NCBI RefSeq assembly: GCF_034377285.1
Contig: NZ_CP139715.1
Span: 5,374,501-5,438,500, forward strand
Reading direction: 5' to 3'
DNA: 64,000 nucleotides
Origin: Thalassobaculum sp. OXR-137
Lineage (GTDB): Bacteria > Pseudomonadota > Alphaproteobacteria > Thalassobaculales > Thalassobaculaceae
Part shown: in pieces, positions 49,416 to 58,796 of the stretch
Position numbering within the stretch: the stretch's first letter is position 1
Layout: the number at the start of each line of letters is the position of its first letter
Notes under the pieces: model-generated
Databases searched by the model: none
Told to the model about the DNA's origin: nothing
Seen by the model: the letters and a program-made list of their open reading frames with translations, nothing else
Program-made: the position numbers and the translations under genes

Positions 49416-50051
49416 TCAGCCGCCCGCCAGTCCCAGGGTCTCGAGACCGATGGCCAGGAGGGCTCCGAAGATCGGGATCACCGCCAGCCCCGCCAGGGCG
49501 AACAGCCCGTCGCGGGTCAGCAGCCCGCCGGCGATCAGCAGGACGGCCGCGCCGGCCACCGACGACGAGAACGGGATGAACTCCAGGAACGGCATCGCCA
49601 GACCGCAGAGCAGGCAGACGCATTCCAGCGCCGTACGGCCCGGCGGCTCGATCAGCCATTTCAGCCGGACCTGGGCGTGATCGTCCATCCAGCGGGCGAT
49701 CTTCCCCAGCTTGCCGATGGCGGCCCGGGCGCGCCGGCCGCTGACATTGCGCCGGGCAACGATATCCGGAATCCACAGGCTTCCGAGGCCGGGAAAGATC
49801 ATCTGCGCCGAGATGATCGCGATGACCGCGCCGCACAGGGAGGACATCAGCGGCACGCCGGACAGCGGCGACATCACGGCCAGGGACGGAACGATCAGCA
49901 GCGGCAGATACGACCGGCGCCCGAACGCCTCCAGGGTCTCGCCCACGGTGACGCGCTCGCCCTGGGCGGTATCCGCCATGCGGTCGACGATATCGGTCAG
50001 CGGATGGTCGGGCGAGAGCCCGTGCTCCCCTTCCGACGGTGATGCGGTCAT
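49416..50051 (-). CDS. ExoD-family exopolysaccharide synthesis protein
   Basis: 211 residues, ATG 50051. N-terminal GERVTVGETLEAFGRRSYLPLLIVP and several hydrophobic helices match the ExoD family, first tied to exopolysaccharide synthesis and alkali tolerance in rhizobia. Exact role unknown. Converges with the MscS gene and is divergent from nothing closer than the tRNA. Confidence 0.88.
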   Translation of the reverse strand: MTASPSEGEHGLSPDHPLTDIVDRMADTAQGERVTVGETLEAFGRRSYLPLLIVPSLAVMSPLSGVPLMSSLCGAVIAIISAQMIFPGLGSLWIPDIVARRNVSGRRARAAIGKLGKIARWMDDHAQVRLKWLIEPPGRTALECVCLLCGLAMPFLEFIPFSSSVAGAAVLLIAGGLLTRDGLFALAGLAVIPIFGALLAIGLETLGLAGG

Positions 50052-50218
50052 AAGACCTCTGCTCGGCTCCGGTTGACGCGGCACGCGGGCCGAACCGGCC
50101 GGCCAGACGCTCCGTGGGTAACCCTACAAACGCCAGGGACAGCGCCGGGTTCCCGAACACGGAAGAGCCGCGCGGACAAGCCGCTAACGGGTCGAATTGT
50201 CGAAGCGAAAGAGGGGAG

Positions 50219-50294
50219 TGGTGCCCAGGGGCGGATTTGAACCACCGACACGCGGATTTTCAATCCGCTGCTCTACCAACTGAGCTACCTGGGC
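50219..50294 (-). tRNA. tRNA-Phe (GAA)
   Basis: Minus-strand cloverleaf starting GCCCAGGTAGCTCAG and ending CCTGGGC-A-CCA with CCA encoded; acceptor arms GCCCAGG/CCTGGGC pair perfectly. Anticodon loop TTGAAAA gives GAA. 76 nt including CCA. Confidence 0.97.
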
Positions 50295-50441
50295 GGCGCC
50301 GAAGCGCGACGGCGTATATAGCGGCCACGATCCGACCTGTCCAGCACGTCTCATCGGGAAAATTCATCGCCGGCGCGGAAGACCTCGGGAACGCGGGCGA
50401 GCGTTGAAGTGACGGGGTCCGCCCCGTACATTGCCCGTGCC

Positions 50442-51653
50442 ATGCAGATCGCCGATGCCCTCCGCCTCGCCATCCGTCACTTCAACGCCGGTCAGGCGTC
50501 CGAAGGTGCCGCCCTGTGCGAGGCCATCCTGAACGCCCAGCCCGACAACCCGGTGGCCAACTGCCTGCTGGCCCGCGCCCGGATGCGCGACGGCGCCCCG
50601 GGCGAGGCCCGCGCCATGGTCGACCGCGCCCTGCGGGCCGCCCCGGACTATCCGGCCGGCCTGGAACTCGACGCCCGGCTGCTGGACGAGGTGGAGGGCG
50701 CCGACAAGGCCGTGGTCGCCCGCGCCTATCGCCGCGCCATGGCGGTCAACCCGTCGGCCGCCGCCCTGTGGTTCGCCTATGGCAACCTGCGGCAGGGCGC
50801 GTTCGGCGACGCGGCCGGCTCCCTGGCGCCCTATGCCCGCGCCATGGCCGCGCGGCCGGCTGACATCCCGGTGGCGATGAACCGGGCCACCGCGCAGCTC
50901 AAGCTGGGCGATGCCGCAGCGGCGCTCGACCTGTGCGAAGAGGTGCTGGCGAGCCGGCCGACCCATATCCGCGCGCTGGCCCTGAAGACGAGCGCGCTGT
51001 TCGACCTCGGCCGCCCGGCGCCGGCCGACGCGCTGACCGGATTCGGCACGCTCACCCGGCCGATGACGCTGCCGGTGCCCCAGGGATACGCGTCGCTGGA
51101 GGCATTCAACGCCGCCTTCGCCGACGCCATCCGCACCCATCCGCGCCGGCGCGACGACTACGACCCCAACAAGCGGGCGATCCGCGGCGGGTCCATCGTC
51201 ACCGACCTGCTGAATCACGATCATCCGGCGATCCGCGGCTTCCACACCGCCCTGGACGCGGCGATCGCCGCCTACGGCGCCGCCCTGCCCGCCCTGCCCG
51301 GCCATCCGCATATCGAGGGCCGGCCGCGCGGCTATGCCCTGGACGTCTGGGGCAACATCCTGCGGGCGCAGGGCCATCAGGACGGCCACATCCACAATCT
51401 CGGCTGGCTGTCGGGCGTCTATTACGTGGAGATGCCCGAGGTTCTGAGCGAGGACGACCCGAACCATGAAGGCTGGATCGAGTTCAATCACCCGGGCTAC
51501 GGCATCCCCGACCGCGGGACCGCCACCGTCCACCGGGTCTGTCCCCGGCCGGGCATGATCGTGCTCTTCCCGTCCTATGTCTGGCACCGCACGGTGCCGT
51601 TCGAGGGCGCGGGCGAACGGATCTCCGTCGCCTTCGACCTGCATCCGCGATGA
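50442..51653 (+). CDS. TPR protein with putative 2OG-Fe(II) oxygenase domain
   Basis: 403 residues from ATG 50442 (a GTG at 50409 would add 11). Residues about 1-210 are TPR-like helical repeats (AGQASEGAALCEAIL and so on). The C-terminal part resembles the putative 2OG-Fe(II) oxygenase family: GHIHNLGWLSGVYYVEMP gives the first metal His, VWHRTVPF the distal His, and ERISVAFDL the Arg for 2-oxoglutarate. Such proteins may hydroxylate proteins or small molecules. It overlaps the next gene by 4 bp (ATGA). Confidence 0.82.
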   Translation: MQIADALRLAIRHFNAGQASEGAALCEAILNAQPDNPVANCLLARARMRDGAPGEARAMVDRALRAAPDYPAGLELDARLLDEVEGADKAVVARAYRRAMAVNPSAAALWFAYGNLRQGAFGDAAGSLAPYARAMAARPADIPVAMNRATAQLKLGDAAAALDLCEEVLASRPTHIRALALKTSALFDLGRPAPADALTGFGTLTRPMTLPVPQGYASLEAFNAAFADAIRTHPRRRDDYDPNKRAIRGGSIVTDLLNHDHPAIRGFHTALDAAIAAYGAALPALPGHPHIEGRPRGYALDVWGNILRAQGHQDGHIHNLGWLSGVYYVEMPEVLSEDDPNHEGWIEFNHPGYGIPDRGTATVHRVCPRPGMIVLFPSYVWHRTVPFEGAGERISVAFDLHPR

Positions 51654-53572
51654 AGGCCCCCACCCGCCGTCCGGCTTCGACCGGTCCCGATGCCGCCGTC
51701 GCCGGCGCCCTGCAGCATGCCGGCATGCTGTTCCGCGCCCGGCGCTTCCTGGAGGCGGCCGACGCCTACCGGACGGTGATCCGGATGCAGCCGAAGCTGC
51801 CGGACGTGCACAACAACCTGGGCGTGGCGCTGAAATCCGCCGGCCGCCTGGCCGAGGCGATCCCCTGCTTCCGCCGCGCCGTCCGTCTGAAACCGGACTA
51901 CCTGGCAGCCCATGCCAACCTGGCCGCCGCGCTGGAGGCATCGGGCGACCCGCGGGCCGCGCTCGACCCGCGGGTCGACGCCTGGCGGCTGGAGCCGGAA
52001 GCCTATGAGCCGCGCGAGGCGCTGATCCGGGCCCTGCGCCGCTGTCCCTACGACAAGGCCCATCCGGGCGCCCGGGCGGCCCTGTCGGCGCTGCAGGAAG
52101 ATCCGGACGTGGACCAGCAGGCGCTGTCCGACCCGGCGATCCGCCTGTGGGCGAGCCACCCGGCGATCCGCCGGGGCATGGAAGCGGCCGAGGCGGGCTT
52201 TCCCGAACGGCCGGCTGGCGCCGGCTTCAAGCCGATCACCACCTTCCTCGCCGACGAGCTGATCCTGTCGGCCCTGTCCTGGTCGATCGTCGCCCATCCG
52301 GGCATGGAGGCCTGGCTGACCCGCACCCGCGCCTGGCTGCTGGATAGCGCCGTCGCGGGCAATCTTGGCAGGGTCGATGCGGCGTGGCTGGCCGCCATCG
52401 CCCTGCAGGCGCGGGCGGCGGAATGGGTCTGGTTCGAGACCGAGGAGGAGAGCGACCTGCTGATCCGCCTCGCCGACCTGCACGCCGCCGGCGAGAAGAC
52501 GCCCCACCGGGCCCTGATCCGGGCGATGTACATGCCGCTGGAGACCGATCCGGAGGTCGGCGCGCTGCACCGCGAGGCCGGCGGCATGCCGGCCGACGAC
52601 ACCTCGCCCTATGCCCTGCTGCTGCGCCGCTCTTTGATCCACCCGCGCGAGGAATGGCGCCTGGGCGAGGAGGTGAGCGAGGCGACGTTCACCGACGCGG
52701 TCTCCCGGGCGGTGCAGAACCAGTACGAGGACAATCCCTACCCGCGCTGGCTGAGCCTGTCCCGCCGGCCGCGCACCACCATCGGCCGGCATCTCGCCCA
52801 GGTGCTCGCCCTGCCGCAGTCGGTGCGCACCGAGGAGGCCCTGCCGCGCATCCTGATCGCCGGCTGCGGGACCGGCCGCCACGCGCTGCAGACCGCCCTG
52901 CGCTACGAGAATGCCGAGGTGCTGGCGGTCGACCTGTCGCGGGCCTCGCTCGCCTATGCCCGGCGCATGGCGCGGGAGCTGCGGGTGCGCAACATCCGCT
53001 TCGCCCAGGCCGATATCCTGGAGATGGATTCTGTCTCCGAGCGGTTCGACCTGATCGAGAGTTCCGGCGTGCTGCATCACCTGGACGAGCCGATGCGGGG
53101 CTGGCGGGTGCTGCGCCGGCTGCTGGCGCCGCGCGGGCTGATGCGGTTGGCCTTCTACAGCCGGCGCGCCCGGCTGCCGCTGGAGGAGATTCGCCAGGGC
53201 GTGCCCGAGCGCGGCGAGACGATGAAGCGGGTGCGGGCGGCCCGGCGGCGGACCTACGCCCTGGCCGAGGACCATCCCGGGCGGGCGCTGCTGCGCTCGG
53301 CGGATTTCTACGCGGCGTCAGGCGTGCGCGACGCGCTGCTGCACACCTGCGAGCACACGGTGAACCCGCTCTGGATCCGCGGCGCGCTGGAGGAGCTGGG
53401 GCTGCATTTCCTCGGCTTCGAGCTGCCCGACCCGGCGATCCTGGCGGAGTACCGGCGGCGCAATCCGTCCGACCCCGGCGGCCTGGATCTGGAGGCCTGG
53501 GACACGTTCGAGGTCGACTATCCGGACGTGTTCCTCGGGATGTATCAGTTCTGGGTCCAGGCCGACGGGTAG
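51650..53572 (+). CDS. TPR protein with class I SAM-dependent methyltransferase domain
   Basis: 640 residues. N-terminal TPRs (LEAADAYRTVIRMQPKLPDV, AIPCFRRAVRLKPDYLAAHA), a middle helical region, then a Rossmann methyltransferase from about residue 395: RILIAGCGTGRHALQTAL, acidic LAVDLS, and IESSGVLHHLDEP. ATG overlaps the oxygenase stop, so both are translated together and likely act on a shared target. Target unknown. Confidence 0.85.
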   Translation: MKAPTRRPASTGPDAAVAGALQHAGMLFRARRFLEAADAYRTVIRMQPKLPDVHNNLGVALKSAGRLAEAIPCFRRAVRLKPDYLAAHANLAAALEASGDPRAALDPRVDAWRLEPEAYEPREALIRALRRCPYDKAHPGARAALSALQEDPDVDQQALSDPAIRLWASHPAIRRGMEAAEAGFPERPAGAGFKPITTFLADELILSALSWSIVAHPGMEAWLTRTRAWLLDSAVAGNLGRVDAAWLAAIALQARAAEWVWFETEEESDLLIRLADLHAAGEKTPHRALIRAMYMPLETDPEVGALHREAGGMPADDTSPYALLLRRSLIHPREEWRLGEEVSEATFTDAVSRAVQNQYEDNPYPRWLSLSRRPRTTIGRHLAQVLALPQSVRTEEALPRILIAGCGTGRHALQTALRYENAEVLAVDLSRASLAYARRMARELRVRNIRFAQADILEMDSVSERFDLIESSGVLHHLDEPMRGWRVLRRLLAPRGLMRLAFYSRRARLPLEEIRQGVPERGETMKRVRAARRRTYALAEDHPGRALLRSADFYAASGVRDALLHTCEHTVNPLWIRGALEELGLHFLGFELPDPAILAEYRRRNPSDPGGLDLEAWDTFEVDYPDVFLGMYQFWVQADG

Positions 53573-53590
53573 CGGACGGGCGTTCGCCCC

Positions 53591-53809
53591 CTATTCCTCG
53601 CCGCGCTCCAGCCGGGCGACCAGCGCGTCGATTTCGGTCTCGTCCGGCACGTCCTCGCTGGGAATCCGGTAGGTCTCGCCCAGCCAGCGGCCGAGGTCGA
53701 CCTGCTTGCAGCGCGGCGAGCAGAACGGGCGCACCGTCGCCTCGCTCGGCTTGCCGCAGATCGGGCACTTCAGTTTCCGCGCCTTTCCGATCGGATGGAT
53801 CTCGCCCAT
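53591..53809 (-). CDS. yacG: DNA gyrase inhibitor YacG, zinc-binding
   Basis: 72 residues. C4 zinc knuckle CPICGKP and FCSPRCK, followed by [12 protein letters not shown], the family signature. In E. coli YacG binds GyrB and inhibits gyrase. ATG 53809 preceded by GAGGGA is chosen over an upstream codon. It follows the RNase E/G gene by 13 bp, last of the maf-RNase-yacG group. Confidence 0.93.
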   Translation of the reverse strand: MGEIHPIGKARKLKCPICGKPSEATVRPFCSPRCKQVDLGRWLGETYRIPSEDVPDETEIDALVARLERGEE

Positions 53810-53822
53810 CGTCCCTCGCCTG

Positions 53823-55091
53823 CTATCCGTCGCCGTCAATCGCACAGTCCTGCGGTCCGAGTGCCGGATCCGCCGTGACCGTCAGCGCCCCGAGGCGCCG
53901 ACGTTCCGCCGCAACGATAATCGCACCGGGTCCCTCCAGCCAACCGGCGACCTCAGGCGGGACTCGCAGCCGTGGCCGCGCGATCCCGCCGACCTCCCGC
54001 CGCAGCCGGTCCAGGGCCGCCCAGGCCCGCGCCCGCGGCGACAGCCGCCGGTCGCCCGGCGGGACCAGCAGCTCGTCCGACAGGGAGCGGCGGGGCGACT
54101 CGCGCAGGCATTCCAACATGCCGCCGGGCGTCCAGCCCAGTACCTGCCAGGCGGCCGGGTCGTCGGCGACCGCCCCCCTCAGGGCCTCGGCCACGCGGTC
54201 CCGGTCGCCACGGCCGCCCATGCGCGGAAAGTCGATCAGCAGCGTGCCGCGCAACCCGCGCAGGCGGGCGATGGCGGCGGCACCGGCCGCCGCCTGGAGG
54301 TTGGCCTGAACCAGCGCCTCGCCCCGCGGCGAGCGCGCCAGGTTCACGTCGACCAGAGTCGCCGTCTCGCCCTCCTCGACCACCAGGGACAGGCCGTCGG
54401 CCAGCGCAACCGTGCCGGCAAGCGCGCGGTCCAGCGCCTCCTCGCCGCCGGCGTCGCGGAAGGCGGTACCGTCGCGGTCGTGCTCGATCGCGATGCCGGG
54501 CCGATGGGCGGCGACACGGGTGGGCAGGTCCGGCGGGGGTAGCAGCCAGCAGGGCGGGGCCGCCGTCTGCGCCGCCCTCTCGATCGCGTGCCAGAGATCC
54601 ACCAGACGGGAGACCTCCGCCGCCAGATCCTCGACGTCCCGCTCTGCGGCCTCGCTGCGGATCATGGCGCCGAGACCGTCGGCCAGGGCAGGCTGCACCG
54701 CCGCCCGGATCGCGGCGCGGCGGCCCTTGGCCTTGATCGCCGAGGCGATGCCGAGTTCCGGCTGGAACGGGGTCAGCACGACACCGTCGCCGGCCAGTTC
54801 CACCCGACGGCGCAGGACCGCCCGCTTGGCGCCCGACCCGTCGGCGGTGACCTGGACCACGACCCTGGCGCCGTCGTTGACCTTGCCGTCGCGCAGATAC
54901 CCGGATCCGTCCGGCAGCTCGGCCACCGAGGCGCCGCCGGCGGTGCGGGCGGTGACGAGAGCGACGCCGCCGATCCGGATGGGGTTGTCGTCGCCCTCCA
55001 CCCAGATCTCGACGATCTCCTCGTTCTGCAAGAAGAGCACCCGGGCACATCCGGGCGCGGCATGGATCACAGCGCGGCCGCAGGCGCTCAC
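53823..55091 (-). CDS. ribonuclease E/G family protein
   Basis: 422 residues. An S1-like N-terminal part (about 27-110), then the DNase I-like catalytic part with the two metal-binding Asp regions LVDVN (about 246) and LIDFP (about 288). The Zn-link CPxC of E. coli RNase E/G is missing, as are the C-terminal small domain lengths, so it is a diverged short form common in alphaproteobacteria beside maf and yacG. Overlaps maf by 4 bp. Confidence 0.87.
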   Translation of the reverse strand: MSACGRAVIHAAPGCARVLFLQNEEIVEIWVEGDDNPIRIGGVALVTARTAGGASVAELPDGSGYLRDGKVNDGARVVVQVTADGSGAKRAVLRRRVELAGDGVVLTPFQPELGIASAIKAKGRRAAIRAAVQPALADGLGAMIRSEAAERDVEDLAAEVSRLVDLWHAIERAAQTAAPPCWLLPPPDLPTRVAAHRPGIAIEHDRDGTAFRDAGGEEALDRALAGTVALADGLSLVVEEGETATLVDVNLARSPRGEALVQANLQAAAGAAAIARLRGLRGTLLIDFPRMGGRGDRDRVAEALRGAVADDPAAWQVLGWTPGGMLECLRESPRRSLSDELLVPPGDRRLSPRARAWAALDRLRREVGGIARPRLRVPPEVAGWLEGPGAIIVAAERRRLGALTVTADPALGPQDCAIDGDG

Positions 55092-55717
55092 GCAGGCGCC
55101 TCGTCGGCAGGCAAATGGGCGAAACCGATGCCGGTCAGCAGCGCGTAGGTCTCCGCCAGGGCCAGACCGACCACGTTGGAATAGGAGCCGTTCAGGAAAT
55201 CGACATAGGCGGCAGCCAAACCCTGCACCGCATAGCCGCCGGCCTTGCCCGACCAGTCGCCTGACGCGAGAAAGGCGGCGAGTTCGGCGTCGGACAGCCG
55301 TTTGAAGCCGACCCGCGTCTCCACCACCCGCTCATGGGCGCGGCCCTGGGGGTCGATCACGCAGATGCCGCCCAGCACCCGGTGGCGCCGGCCGGACAGC
55401 AGCGAGAGGCAGCGCCGCGCCTCGGCGGCGCTCTCCGCCTTGGGCAGGATGCGGCGGCCGCAGGCGACCACGGTGTCGGCCGCCAGCACGAAGCATCCCG
55501 GATGCCGGGGAGCGACCGCGTCGGCCTTGGCGCGGGCCATGCGGGCGGCATAGGGGCGCGGTTTCTCGGCGGGGAAGGGAGTTTCGTCCGCCTCGGCCGG
55601 GTCCACCCGATCGGGGACAAGCCCGATCTGCGCCAGCAGGTCGCTGCGGCGGGGGGAAGCGGATGCGAGGATGAACGGGGCGCCCTGAGGCGGGCGCAAT
55701 ACCAGTGGGGCGGTCAT
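55088..55717 (-). CDS. maf: Maf-like nucleoside triphosphate pyrophosphatase
   Basis: 209 residues. FILASASPRRSDLLAQIGL at the N-terminus is the Maf signature; AADTVVACGRRILPKAES and GKAGGYAVQGLAA follow. Maf proteins hydrolyse dTTP/UTP or modified nucleotides to monophosphates and affect septum formation. Second of the infA-maf-RNase-yacG run, 22 bp after infA. Confidence 0.94.
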   Translation of the reverse strand: MTAPLVLRPPQGAPFILASASPRRSDLLAQIGLVPDRVDPAEADETPFPAEKPRPYAARMARAKADAVAPRHPGCFVLAADTVVACGRRILPKAESAAEARRCLSLLSGRRHRVLGGICVIDPQGRAHERVVETRVGFKRLSDAELAAFLASGDWSGKAGGYAVQGLAAAYVDFLNGSYSNVVGLALAETYALLTGIGFAHLPADEAPA

Positions 55718-55739
55718 CGCTCCGACCAGCCCAGTCCGA

Positions 55740-55958
55740 TTACTTGAACCGGAACGTGATCCGACCCTTGCTGAGGTCGTACGGGGTCATCTCGACATTG
55801 ACCCGGTCGCCGGCCAGCACGCGAATGCGGTTCTTGCGCATCTTGCCGCTGGTGTGCGCGAGGACTTCGTGGTCATTGTCCAGCTTCACGCGGAACATCG
55901 CGTTCGGCAGCAGTTCGGCAACAGTGCCGGAAAACTCGATCATGTCTTCTTTTGCCAT
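55740..55958 (-). CDS. infA: translation initiation factor IF-1
   Basis: 72 residues, [20 protein letters not shown] to RITFRFK, the invariant S1-fold IF-1. ATG 55958 has AAGGAG seven bases upstream and gives the usual 72-residue length; an in-frame upstream ATG is rejected. Binds the ribosomal A site during initiation. First gene of its group. Confidence 0.98.
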   Translation of the reverse strand: MAKEDMIEFSGTVAELLPNAMFRVKLDNDHEVLAHTSGKMRKNRIRVLAGDRVNVEMTPYDLSKGRITFRFK

Positions 55959-56085
55959 TATCGCTCCTTGTCGCGGTTTTGAGCGTGCCTTAAGTGCGGG
56001 CGCGGGCTTCAAAGGTCAAGTTGTTTTCCCGAAACTCACCCGAGACCATCGCGCGTGAAACACGCAGGACGCAGGGAGCGGACGA

Positions 56086-56439
56086 ATGCCTGATCGCCTG
56101 CGCCTCAGCCGCAAGGCCGGATGGCGCCTGCCGCCCGGAGCGCGCAGCGTGGCCCGTCCCCATGTCTTTGGTAACCCGTTCACGCCGCACTGGTTCCACG
56201 AAGCCGGCGGAACCGGGGACTGGCGCCCGGCGGTGGTGGCCGCCTTTCGGGCCTGGCTCGAGGGCAGCGCGCACCGGGACGTGGCGCCCGAGCGGCGCGC
56301 GGAAATCCTGTCCCGACTGGAGGACCTCCGCGGCCTGCACCTCGCCTGCTGGTGCCCGCTGGACGGACCGTGCCACGCGGATGTCCTGCTGGAGGCGGCC
56401 AATGGGAAGAGCGAGCTATCCCCGCACCCGTCGTCCTGA
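56086..56439 (+). CDS. DUF4326 domain-containing protein
   Basis: 117 residues: RLRLSRKAGWRLPPGARSVA, HVFGNPFTPHWF and GLHLACWCPLDGPCHADVLL, the DUF4326 pattern with a conserved C-W-C...C-H-A-D. The cysteines may bind metal. Function unknown. It is the only plus-strand gene in a minus-strand housekeeping run and its last codons lie within a palindromic repeat. Confidence 0.82.
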   Translation: MPDRLRLSRKAGWRLPPGARSVARPHVFGNPFTPHWFHEAGGTGDWRPAVVAAFRAWLEGSAHRDVAPERRAEILSRLEDLRGLHLACWCPLDGPCHADVLLEAANGKSELSPHPSS

Positions 56440-56510
56440 TGCAAATCAGGATCTGCGGTGCACTGGCGCCGGCAGCTTGATCCTGACTTGCGTCAGGATG
56501 ACGGGTGCGG
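56422..56510. repeat. imperfect inverted repeat shared by two convergent gene ends
   Basis: 32-base arms starting CCGCACCCGTCGTCCTGATG at 56422 and its near complement ending at 56510, with about four mismatches, separated by 25 bases. Inner CCTGATGCAAATCAGG / CCTGACTTGCGTCAGG are hairpins in themselves. Both the DUF4326 and phosphatase genes end inside it. Confidence 0.8.
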
Positions 56511-56966
56511 TTGGTTCAGATACGCGAACCGGGTCCTGATCCGCTCCACCAGACTGTCGCGCACCGCGCGGTAGGCGTCGAGCCGCGTCTCGCGGTTGCC
56601 CTCGATCACCGTCACGTCCAGGGTCGGCCAGTATTCGATGTCGCAGGCCATGGTCCGGGTCAGCTCGATCGCCCGGTGCTGGGCTTCCGGCGAAAGCGAG
56701 ACGATCACGTCGAAGAACCCGTCCTCCAGCATGTCGAAGCTCTTCGGCCGGTGGCGGCCCATGTCGATGCCAATCTCGTTCATGACCTCGATCACGAACG
56801 GATCCAGGTTGCCCCGCCCCACCCCGCACGAGTCCACATAGATCCGGGTCCCGGCCATCGCCTTCAGGATGCCCTCGGCCATGGGAGAACGCACCGCGTT
56901 CATGCTGCAGGCGAAGAGCACGGCGCTGGGCTGCTGGATTGTGGCGAAGGGATCGCTCAGGGACAC
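56493..56966 (-). CDS. low molecular weight phosphatase / arsenate reductase-like
   Basis: 157 residues. P-loop C-x5-R reads ACSMNAVRSPMAEG near residue 20, and the general-acid Asp region is WPTLDVT. Resembles LMW protein-tyrosine phosphatases. The substrate is unknown; not linked to ars genes. Follows UPF0262 by 4 bp in the his cluster. Confidence 0.88.
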   Translation of the reverse strand: MSLSDPFATIQQPSAVLFACSMNAVRSPMAEGILKAMAGTRIYVDSCGVGRGNLDPFVIEVMNEIGIDMGRHRPKSFDMLEDGFFDVIVSLSPEAQHRAIELTRTMACDIEYWPTLDVTVIEGNRETRLDAYRAVRDSLVERIRTRFAYLNQPHPSS

Positions 56967-56970
56967 CGGC

Positions 56971-57483
56971 TCATCCCCGGATATGCAGAACGCAGAGCAG
57001 CGTGAACAGCCGCCGGGCGGTGGGATGGTCGAGGGCGATGCGGCCGTCCAGCCGGTCGCGCAGCATCTGCGAGCCCTCGTTGTGCAGGCCGCGGCGGCCC
57101 ATGTCGATCGCCTCGATCTGCGACGGGGAGAGCCGCTTGATCGCCTCGTAATAGCTCTCGCAGATCTGGAAGTAGTCCTTCACCACTCGGCGGAACGGGG
57201 CGAGATGAAGGGCGACCCGGGTCATCGGCGTGTCGGAGGTATCCCGGATGTCGAAGATCAGCCGGTTCTCCTCAACGGAGAGCCGAAGATGGTATGGCCC
57301 GGCGCCGGCCTCGTGCGGGCGGAAGCGGTTGTCCTCGAGCAGATCGTAGACGGCGATCGCCCGCTCCTGCTCGACCTCGGCGCTGCGGCGGATCACCGTG
57401 CGCTCGTCGAGCGAGATGTGCACTATGCGCGCGTCGTCGCCGGTGGGATCCAGCGGCGCGGTGTCGGAGCCGTCACCCGACAT
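56971..57483 (-). CDS. UPF0262 family protein
   Basis: 170 residues. [48 protein letters not shown] and [15 protein letters not shown] match UPF0262, a conserved alphaproteobacterial family of unknown function. 17 bp after hisD, in the same transcript. Confidence 0.9.
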   Translation of the reverse strand: MSGDGSDTAPLDPTGDDARIVHISLDERTVIRRSAEVEQERAIAVYDLLEDNRFRPHEAGAGPYHLRLSVEENRLIFDIRDTSDTPMTRVALHLAPFRRVVKDYFQICESYYEAIKRLSPSQIEAIDMGRRGLHNEGSQMLRDRLDGRIALDHPTARRLFTLLCVLHIRG

Positions 57484-57500
57484 GCGCCCTCCTTAGCTGT

Positions 57501-58796
57501 TCAGCGCCGGTTCAATCGAACGGCAATCGACCGTGCGTGGGCATCCAGGCCTTCCATTTCCGCCAGTCTAATCGCTGCGGGCCCCACCGCGCCAAGCCCC
57601 TCGGCCGTGGCGGCCACGGTGGTGGTGCGCTTCATGAAGTCGAGCACGCCCAGACCCGAGGAAAACCGCGCCGTGCGCGCGGTCGGCAGCACGTGGTTCG
57701 GACCGGCGACATAGTCGCCCACCGCCTCCGGCGTGAACCGGCCGAGGAAGATCGCGCCGGCATGGCGGATGCGGTTCGACAGGGCGTCCGGATCCTCGAC
57801 CGCCAGTTCCAGATGCTCCGGCGCCAGCCGGTCCACCAGCGGCGGCACCTCGTCCATGGACTTGGTGACGATCACCGCCCCGTGGGCGCGCCAGCTCTCC
57901 GCTGCGATCTCGGTGCGCGGCAGGGTGACGAGGTGATCCTCGACGGCGGCGAGCACCGCATCGGCGAAATCGGCATCGTCGGTAATGAGGATGGCCTGGG
58001 CGTTGGTGTCGTGCTCGGCCTGGCTCAGCAGGTCGATGGCGATCCAGGACGGGTCGTTGTCGGCATCGGCCACGACCAGGATCTCCGAGGGGCCGGCGAT
58101 GCTGTCGATGCCGACCTTGCCGAAGACATGGCGCTTGGCGGCGGCCACATAGGCGTTGCCCGGGCCGACGATCTTGTCGACCTTGGCGATGCTCTGGGTG
58201 CCGTAGGCCAGGGCGGCGATGGCCTGGGCCCCGCCGATCCGCCAGATCTCGGTGATCCCGGCGATGCGGGCGGCGGCGAGCACCAGATCGTTGACCACCC
58301 CGTCGGGGGTCGGCACCACCATCACCCGGCGCGACACGCCCGCGACCTTGGCAGGCAGGGCGTTCATCAGCACCGACGACGGATAGGCCGCCGTTCCGCC
58401 CGGCACGTAGAGGCCGACCGCGTCGATCGACGTCCAGCGCAGGCCGAGCCGCAGGCCGGCCGGATCGTTGACCTCGAAATCGGTGGGAAGCTGGCGGGCG
58501 TGGAAGCTCTCGATCCGCTCGGCCGCCAGTTCCAGCGCAGCCCGGGTCTCCGGGTCGATGCGGGCGACGGCCGCCTCGATCTGGGCGGCACCGATGGCGA
58601 GGCCGGTCTCCGCCGGATCGAACCGGTCGAAGCGGCGGGTATAGCCGATCAGCGCGGAATCCCCGCCCTCGATGACGGCGTCGATGATCGCGGAAACGAC
58701 GTCGCCGACCTCGGCCTCGGTCTCCCGCTTGGAGTTGACCAGTTCCTCGAACGCCTCGGCGAAGCCCGGCTCCCCGGTCGCCAGCCTACGCGGCAC
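57501..58796 (-). CDS. hisD: histidinol dehydrogenase
   Basis: 431 residues. [23 protein letters not shown] region, [31 protein letters not shown] and APEHLEL are the HisD hallmarks (Zn2+ ligands in the last two). Oxidises L-histidinol to histidine with two NAD+. Overlaps hisG by 11 bp, so translation is coupled. Confidence 0.97.
   Translation of the reverse strand: MPRRLATGEPGFAEAFEELVNSKRETEAEVGDVVSAIIDAVIEGGDSALIGYTRRFDRFDPAETGLAIGAAQIEAAVARIDPETRAALELAAERIESFHARQLPTDFEVNDPAGLRLGLRWTSIDAVGLYVPGGTAAYPSSVLMNALPAKVAGVSRRVMVVPTPDGVVNDLVLAAARIAGITEIWRIGGAQAIAALAYGTQSIAKVDKIVGPGNAYVAAAKRHVFGKVGIDSIAGPSEILVVADADNDPSWIAIDLLSQAEHDTNAQAILITDDADFADAVLAAVEDHLVTLPRTEIAAESWRAHGAVIVTKSMDEVPPLVDRLAPEHLELAVEDPDALSNRIRHAGAIFLGRFTPEAVGDYVAGPNHVLPTARTARFSSGLGVLDFMKRTTTVAATAEGLGAVGPAAIRLAEMEGLDAHARSIAVRLNRR

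Noticed and set aside
53823-55091. broken RNase E/G gene
   Set aside because: It lacks the Zn-link but the frame is intact, metal-binding Asp regions are kept and its place beside maf and yacG is conserved, so it is a short form rather than a pseudogene.
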